64,000 nucleotides of DNA from Parachlorella kessleri (Eukaryota; Chlorophyta; Trebouxiophyceae; Chlorellales; Chlorellaceae): assembly GCA_001598975.1 (NCBI GenBank), contig BBXU01000279.1, positions 1 to 64,000 on the forward strand. Direction: 5' to 3'. How positions within the stretch are numbered: the first letter of the stretch is position 1; each line of letters begins with the position of its first letter. A program made the position numbers and the translations under genes. Under the pieces are notes generated by a model, which searched no databases, was not told the origin of the DNA, and was given only the letters and a program-made list of their open reading frames with translations. This document shows positions 59,101-64,000 of this stretch, one piece after another.

Positions 59101-59456
59101 CGCAGGCCAAGTGAGGGTAGGCAGGCAATTTCCTTCCACTCCTCAGCAGCAAAACAAGGCACGCATGGTGGCCGCCTAGCATCATAGCGTTAGACATTGA
59201 TGTGCCCGCTGGTTCACACAGTGAGTTCTCACCTGGAGGTCATAGCCACAGTGGCGATGTCCTGGGCGCAAGTGACCACGCAATGCAGCTTGTCATATGG
59301 CGCCGTAAGAAGATGCTTGGCTATAATGTCCAGCAACTCATTGGGCAGGCCGGATATCACATCCGTGGGCTCAGGTTGGGCGGGTTGACTACGTGGGGCC
59401 TGGCACCTGCGCTTGGGCCTGCCTGCCGTGGTCTCCACGGCTGCTGTTGTGACCAT
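56124..59456 (-). CDS. F-box protein with an XPA-like C-terminal region
   Basis: Model on the complement: 59233-59456, 58894-58993, 58570-58674, 58246-58388, 57807-58013, 57537-57581, 57257-57338, 56701-56880, 56124-56336; 432 residues, all in phase. Residues about 35-80 resemble an F-box (ISGLPNELLDIIAKHLL, then DIATVAMTSRGLSKWA), which would recruit SCF ubiquitin ligases through Skp1. Around residue 168 is TAAKRVFLLTEKDL, and after a splice GTSHLYALADLIRASR with a long charged helix (IERVARTQAAAKRKSDAADL). This order recalls the DNA-binding domain of XPA (T.AK..Y.LT..DL, then M.LY...D and a basic helix). The XPA zinc finger is not present. The rest (VQEYGFSYWFGGDCNP, KYRCPQPTRPREGFYWEW) is not recognised. 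The F-box and XPA calls are by eye and moderate; the splice model is good because every phase fits. Confidence 0.7.
56960..57086. repeat. Dispersed repeat, copy B
   Basis: Resembles 1230-1358 over about 125 bp (see copy A). It lies within intron 7 (56881-57256) of the F-box/XPA-like gene. Confidence 0.65.
58205..58235. other. Perfect 14-bp inverted repeat in an intron
   Basis: cgatccggggtaca, loop tag, tgtaccccggatcg: both arms pair without mismatch. It begins about 10 bp past the donor site (58245 on the minus strand) of intron 4 of the F-box/XPA-like gene. Confidence 0.95.
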
Positions 59457-60071
59457 GTGTCCAGCTGCACTTGTTGAGTGCTGTCGGCTCGCTCCTGGCC
59501 GCAGTGCTGCAGTGCTTCTTGTCACTTGCAGGCAAACAAGTGAGCACCTGCAGAGCAAAGCAGGGCACTCCCCTGTCACATGGGAGCTGTGTAAGCCACG
59601 ACAGCATGCAGTAAGGCCGGTGGGCCTCTCGCCTTTGGTCCTGGTAAGGGAGGCCAGCTTTGGCGGCAGGCTTTTGCAGCCGACCAGCCAACCCACCACA
59701 GGTTGCGCCAGAAGCGAGTGCAGGGGGGAACAAGCTTGCAGCGACTATGACGAGGCCCATGGATATGGTCAAGGGAGCTAGGATTCAAACCCTGGTGGCG
59801 GGACCAACTGCAAGCCCATGTACCATGGAAGTGTACGATAGATCTACATCATGATCGTCCCAGCAAATGACAGCTAACCTGTGCCCTTGTATCATCCGCC
59901 TAGACTGGCAGCCACGGCAACTTCAAAAAGCAGATCGTCGGAGCTGCCGAGTATGGGAATGCGAAGCTGGTACTGCTAGCTTGCCAAACCCGATGCCAAA
60001 CCAGCTGGCAGCTCTCTTGGCTCCTATACTAGGTTGTGTGCAGACTCTCCAAGACCTTTCCGAGTGCGATC
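59457..60071. promoter_or_regulatory. Divergent promoter region, F-box-XPA / DUF3455
   Basis: About 615 bp between opposite start codons. The minus-strand frame remains partly open here but shows no conserved sequence. Confidence 0.4.
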
Positions 60072-61327
60072 ATGGGGCGCAAGAGCATGTGCTGGTGCCT
60101 GGCCATTTCTTGGTGCCTGGTTGGACTGGCGGCAAATGCTAGTGCAGCACCTGGGCAGCGCATGCTCCTCCAAAAACCAAGTAGGTCTCCCTCATGGTCC
60201 TGGCGAGCCAAGTGTGGGGCAGCAAGCAAGCCAACATGCAGCATAAGGAAATGGAGTCTTTCCAACACAAGCATCCTGCGCGATAGGGCTTGTTATCCCC
60301 AGCAAACCTCTCCTGCCCGGTCGTGACGCTGACTGCAGGCCCGGAAAATCCGACAGCAGGCTGCCAGCCTGCTCCCCCCAACAGCGTGGCTCCCCCACCA
60401 GGCGCTACCCCAGCCATCACAATCACGGGTGTGTTCCCCTCGTCAGAGCAAGCATGCCACAGGACAAGCAGCAGGGGACAAAAGGCCACACCCACATGGT
60501 TGATCAGGCGAAATCACATGATGTGTCCCCCACCTGCAGCGACTGGCACTAGGAACTTCACCTGCGGCGCCGATGGCAAGATCGCCTTGAGCCAGGCTAT
60601 TGCCAATGTGACGGGCGACTACAGTGGTGAGTCGGCCAATATCAGGTTGCTGAGATAAGATGTGTCCTACGGGCTGCATGCACTTCAACCACTGACGATT
60701 CAGCTCTTACTGGTTACCCAAGTTGCCGAGCATCCGGGGTGTTATTCCAGGATGAGATCCTAAACCATTTAATCTCCAACATACTGACGCTGCAGGACTC
60801 ATCTACTACAAGCCGGATGGCACCCCGACTGCTGACTACTATGACAAGGCAACGGGCAAATATGTGGGGTCCATCGACCTTGTCCTCCCTCCTACCCAGG
60901 TGCCGGCGCCCAACAACGCCGCTGTGCCCCTAGCACGCTGGGCGGTGAAGTCAACCACTGGTGCGTGTGGGCAGCGGTGCATGACCCTCGCACGAAAGCC
61001 TTTAGTAACGATGAGGGTCAAACGCGGTGCTGGGTTGAACTACCTATGGTATGCTGAGGTTAGTGCGAGGAACAGCAGGCAGGCTGCCATCAGGACCCCC
61101 CACCCCCACTCCCCTGTCGCGGCTGAGGATGGCACAAGGGCATTGGCAGGCAGCGAGAGCTGACCAATTGGACCTTGACTACTTCCCTGGCTGCAGGCAA
61201 CGTGCCGGTAGTGAGTTACCTCACCAGGACTGAGACCGTCGGGGGAAAGCAGCCGGACCGCTGCGAGCCAGCCGGGGCTCTGCTAACAGTGCCCTACACT
61301 AGTGCCTTGACTTACTACAAGTGCTGA
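60072..61327 (+). CDS. Secreted DUF3455-type protein
   Basis: Model: 60072-60180, 60339-60428, 60540-60626, 60796-60960, 61197-61327; 193 residues, all in phase. A signal peptide is clear: short basic start MGRK, hydrophobic CWCLAISWCLVGLAA and an ASA cleavage site near residue 25. The mature protein reads GDYSGLIYYKPDGTPTADYY, KYVGSIDLVLPPTQVPAPNN, AVPLARWAVKSTTGNVPVV, SYLTRTETVGGKQPDRCEPA and LLTVPYTSALTYYKC. This order (GxxxVG near the middle, AVPxLRW-type block, Q.P...C, VPY.A.YYF-type end) fits the DUF3455 family of secreted proteins found in fungi, bacteria and some algae. Function is unknown. Four cysteines in the mature part (GCQP, FTCG, RCEP, KC) may form disulfides. Ferritin follows in the same direction. 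Confidence 0.82.
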
Positions 61328-61923
61328 CGGCAGTGAGGCCCTCCAGCAAGCGCCGAGTCCAGCAGGGGCGGCAGCCACTGTTGCCCTGCACCTGCACTGC
61401 ATACGACAACACCCCGCACATATGGACGATATCACTTCTATACATAGTCAGCACCTTGTGATAGATCAGATGGGCCGAGGATCCAGCCCTGTCTGTACAG
61501 TTTTCCCCTGCCTCACAGTGTTCGCAGTACCTAAGTTCAGTTGGACCTCCAGCACGACCTCAGGCGTGGTTTTCATCTCGTCCCGGTTACCTTGCGCTGC
61601 ATGCGGCCTATCTCTCTTCCTGCTTTCGTGGTACCCAATCCAAAAGTTTTGCAAATCATAGCATGCCACACCTGGGACTGCTGCAGGTCACGGCAAATTT
61701 GTAACATCCGCCTAGTGAATGACACGGCCAAGCTTAGCGCATTTAGCGCAGTCCTTCAATTGCTTGCCCAGTTGGCCCGCTGGCCAGGTATCTAGTCATG
61801 CTGCGCCTGCTGTACCAGCGTCGCAACCTTCAGCAGTGTTAGAGTGCTCGGGTTTCCCTGTTGCGATCAATTCAAATCATATCCCCACGTCTGCTGCCAA
61901 ATATCCGAGACCGCAGCTGTGGG
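61328..61923. other. Intergenic region
   Basis: 3' flank of the DUF3455-type gene and promoter side of ferritin. No gene or clear motif is seen. Confidence 0.5.
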
Positions 61924-64000
61924 ATGAGCACCACCCTGTCCTCAACTCTCTGCTACGCTGCCCCAGCCGCACGATCATGCAGGTATTCGGCAGGAGTTGC
62001 CAAACCCAGCATCTCTGAAGTCTTGCTTGCCGTGTAGGCGTGCATGCGGGGCGATGCGTCTAGGAGGGGGTTTAACCTGGGAGGTCGTCGTTGACTACCG
62101 AGCGGCTTCATACTTGTAATATCAGGGTGGTGATCTGGACACGACAAGTGTGGCAAGGTCGAAGGCCTGCACTCACCACTGGCAGGCCACACCACTGGCA
62201 GGCCATCTGCTACCAGGGGACTGGCGTGTGCATACAACTGGCTACAGCAGTACAGTAACAGGGAATGTAGGCCACACTATAAACATGCCTTCAACTCTCC
62301 CATCCCTGCTGCAGGAAACTCAATGTGTTGCCGAGAAGACCATTCCAACACCCCAGCCTGACTTGCGTTAAGGCGGTGTCAACCCAGCAGATCACGGGCG
62401 TTGTGTTTGAGCCGTTCCAGGAGGTGCAGCACGAGCTAGCTGTGGTTGACAAGACTGACAGCGTGGAATCATATGCGCGTGTTGACTTCCACCCTAACTG
62501 CGAGGCGGCCATCAATGAACAGATCAAGTGGGTCTCTGGAAGCCGGCTGCAGTACAGGCCTGGAACTTGTCAAGCGTGGCAGGCAGCGCAACCTGCCGGT
62601 TGGCTGAGCTGGGTTTGCCAGGAGGAGCGTGTTACTTCTGCTGCTCTGGGGCGGCCTACCTTGTTGCAACCCCGTCCGTGGCAGGCTCGCTGTCAGAAAG
62701 TTATGGTGCAAGTCAGCTGAGCTCCTCTCTTGTCTGATTGCAGCATTGAGTACAATGTATCCTACATCTATCATGCGCTGTATTCCTACTTTGACCGGTG
62801 AGTTGACCATGCGGCACATATTTTTCATGGGCGCACCTGTGCACAGCAGCTCAGTGTTAGAGCAGCTCACAGCAGGAGGTTGCTTTGCTGATGCCGACTT
62901 GGTCTGTGTTGCTAAGTGCAGGGACAATGTGGGGCTGCCAGGATTGGCTGCCTGGTTCAAGGCGGAGAGCCTGGAGGAGAGGTACACCCTGCTGCCTGTT
63001 GGTGGGAGAGTGTGCTCACCATCTGGCCAGGGTCCCAAAGCGCGAGATGTGCCCATAACTCAAAAACTATTATCTGCAGTGCTACCCGGCAGCATGTCTC
63101 AAGGCCAAGCATGTCGTTCTGCTGTAGAGGCCAGTTTTTCCAGCCATGCTATAGAACCCCTGGGGCTAAGAGACTGTTCTCATTCAATAGCAGGCAGGCT
63201 TTGTGCATTGATGGCACACCGTCACCGTGCTGTCCTCCCCTTCCAGGCACCACGCCGAGCTGCTCATGGACTACCAGAACTTGCGTGGTGGCAAGGTCAA
63301 GCTCCAGTCCATCATGATGCCGGAGATGGAGTTCAACCACCCAGAGAAGGGTAAGGCATGGGGCCGCATGCCATCGGGGCTGCCACCAGCGCCCATGCCA
63401 TGCAACTGGTTCTTATACGGGTGAACCCTCACTTGTGAAAGTCATTGCAGGTTATGCTCTGCTTAGAGTTTGTTCAGTCAACCAACGGTATCAGGAGCTC
63501 TTGGTTGCATTGCAGGTGATGCCCTGTATGCCATGGAGCTGGTGCTGTCGCTCGAGAAGCTCAACTTCCAGAAACTGCGGCACCTGCATGAGGTGAGACA
63601 ATGCCTATGGTCAGATGACAGCATGCTGAGACATGGGCGTGTTTGGCTGGGTTGGTTTCGTGGTGTCTGGCCACCGACCACCGTGCCTTGCTTTGCATGC
63701 CTCATACGCCACATCCACAGTGCTTTAGAATTGCTGGAGATTCGGGGTCTACTCCAAGCGGGGGGTTACAAACCGCCATTCTATGGTTTGGTGAGTGCAG
63801 GTTGCTGAGCAGCATGGGGACTCCCAGATGTGTGACTTTGTGGAGGGGCAGCTGCTGGCCGACCAGGTCAAGTCGGTCAAGGAGGTGGCCGAGTATGTGA
63901 GCCAGCTCAGGAGGGTAGGCAAGGTGAGCTCTTGCGCAGTCTTAAGCCCTCAGGAGGGTGGGGCACTGCAGTATTGTCGCTGTGTGAGCAGTTGATGAGG
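61924..64000 (+). CDS. FER: Ferritin, plastid-type, 3' end beyond window
   Basis: Visible exons: 61924-61982, 62315-62527, 62744-62797, 62922-62981, 63247-63350, 63516-63592, 63801-63923, all in phase; the last exon lies past 64000. Exon 1 encodes [19 protein letters not shown], a serine/alanine-rich start typical of plastid transit peptides, and continues [13 protein letters not shown]. Then [107 protein letters not shown] and [20 protein letters not shown]. Ferroxidase ligands are present (INEQIN Glu, LEERHHAE Glu/Glu/His, later Glu and the VEGQLLADQ Glu/Gln), so it is an H-type, iron-oxidising subunit that stores iron in a 24-mer. The transit-peptide exon is chosen because its phase-2 end joins exon 2 exactly. 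Confidence 0.94.

Noticed and set aside
1..64000. CRISPR arrays, rRNA and tRNA genes, bacterial operons or prophage
   Set aside because: I looked for regular direct repeats with unique spacers, rRNA-like sequence and tRNA cloverleaf hallmarks and found none; the spliced gene structure is eukaryotic.

Overview
The window is nuclear DNA of a photosynthetic eukaryote, almost certainly a green alga (Chlorophyta). Coding stretches are short exons joined by many small GT-AG (and a few GC-AG) introns, codon use is GC-rich, and TGTAA poly(A)-type signals follow some genes. One gene is the plant/green-algal photosystem I subunit PsaO, and another is a ferritin with a plausible plastid transit peptide. 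I rebuilt gene models by hand from splice sites; unless stated otherwise every junction keeps reading frame.

Layout: 1-2.7 kb is repeat-rich and has no recognised gene. PsaO (-) and a ureidoglycolate lyase (+) start back to back at 3.9-4.1 kb. A myeloid-leukemia-factor (MLF) family gene (-, 6.2-9.7 kb, N-terminus unresolved) follows. Next is the most striking gene, a GT1-type glycosyltransferase fused to an FkbM-type methyltransferase (-, 11.1-16.2 kb). A long alanine-rich, LEA-like repeat protein (+, 17.2-24.7 kb) is divergent from it. Two tandem, intron-rich genes for 2,3-bisphosphoglycerate-independent phosphoglycerate mutase (-, 25.9-31.5 and 33.2-40.0 kb) come next. Then follow a small oxidoreductase-like mitochondrial protein (+), AP endonuclease 2 (-), an arsenite methyltransferase (-), an 8-oxoguanine deaminase-type amidohydrolase (+), the pre-rRNA processing factor TSR2 (-), an F-box protein carrying an XPA-like region (-), a secreted DUF3455-type protein (+), and a ferritin that runs off the right edge (+).

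The genes are mostly arranged as divergent pairs sharing 0.2-1 kb of upstream DNA (PsaO/ureidoglycolate lyase; GT-MT/LEA-like; PGAM-B/oxidoreductase-like; ArsM/8-oxoguanine deaminase; F-box-XPA/DUF3455). They are independent eukaryotic genes, not an operon. They cover photosynthesis, purine salvage/catabolism, glycolysis, DNA repair, metal handling and ribosome biogenesis. The main novelties are the GT1-FkbM fusion, the F-box/XPA-like combination, the intron turnover between the tandem PGAM genes with exon fossils inside one intron, and several unusual splice-site and palindrome features.
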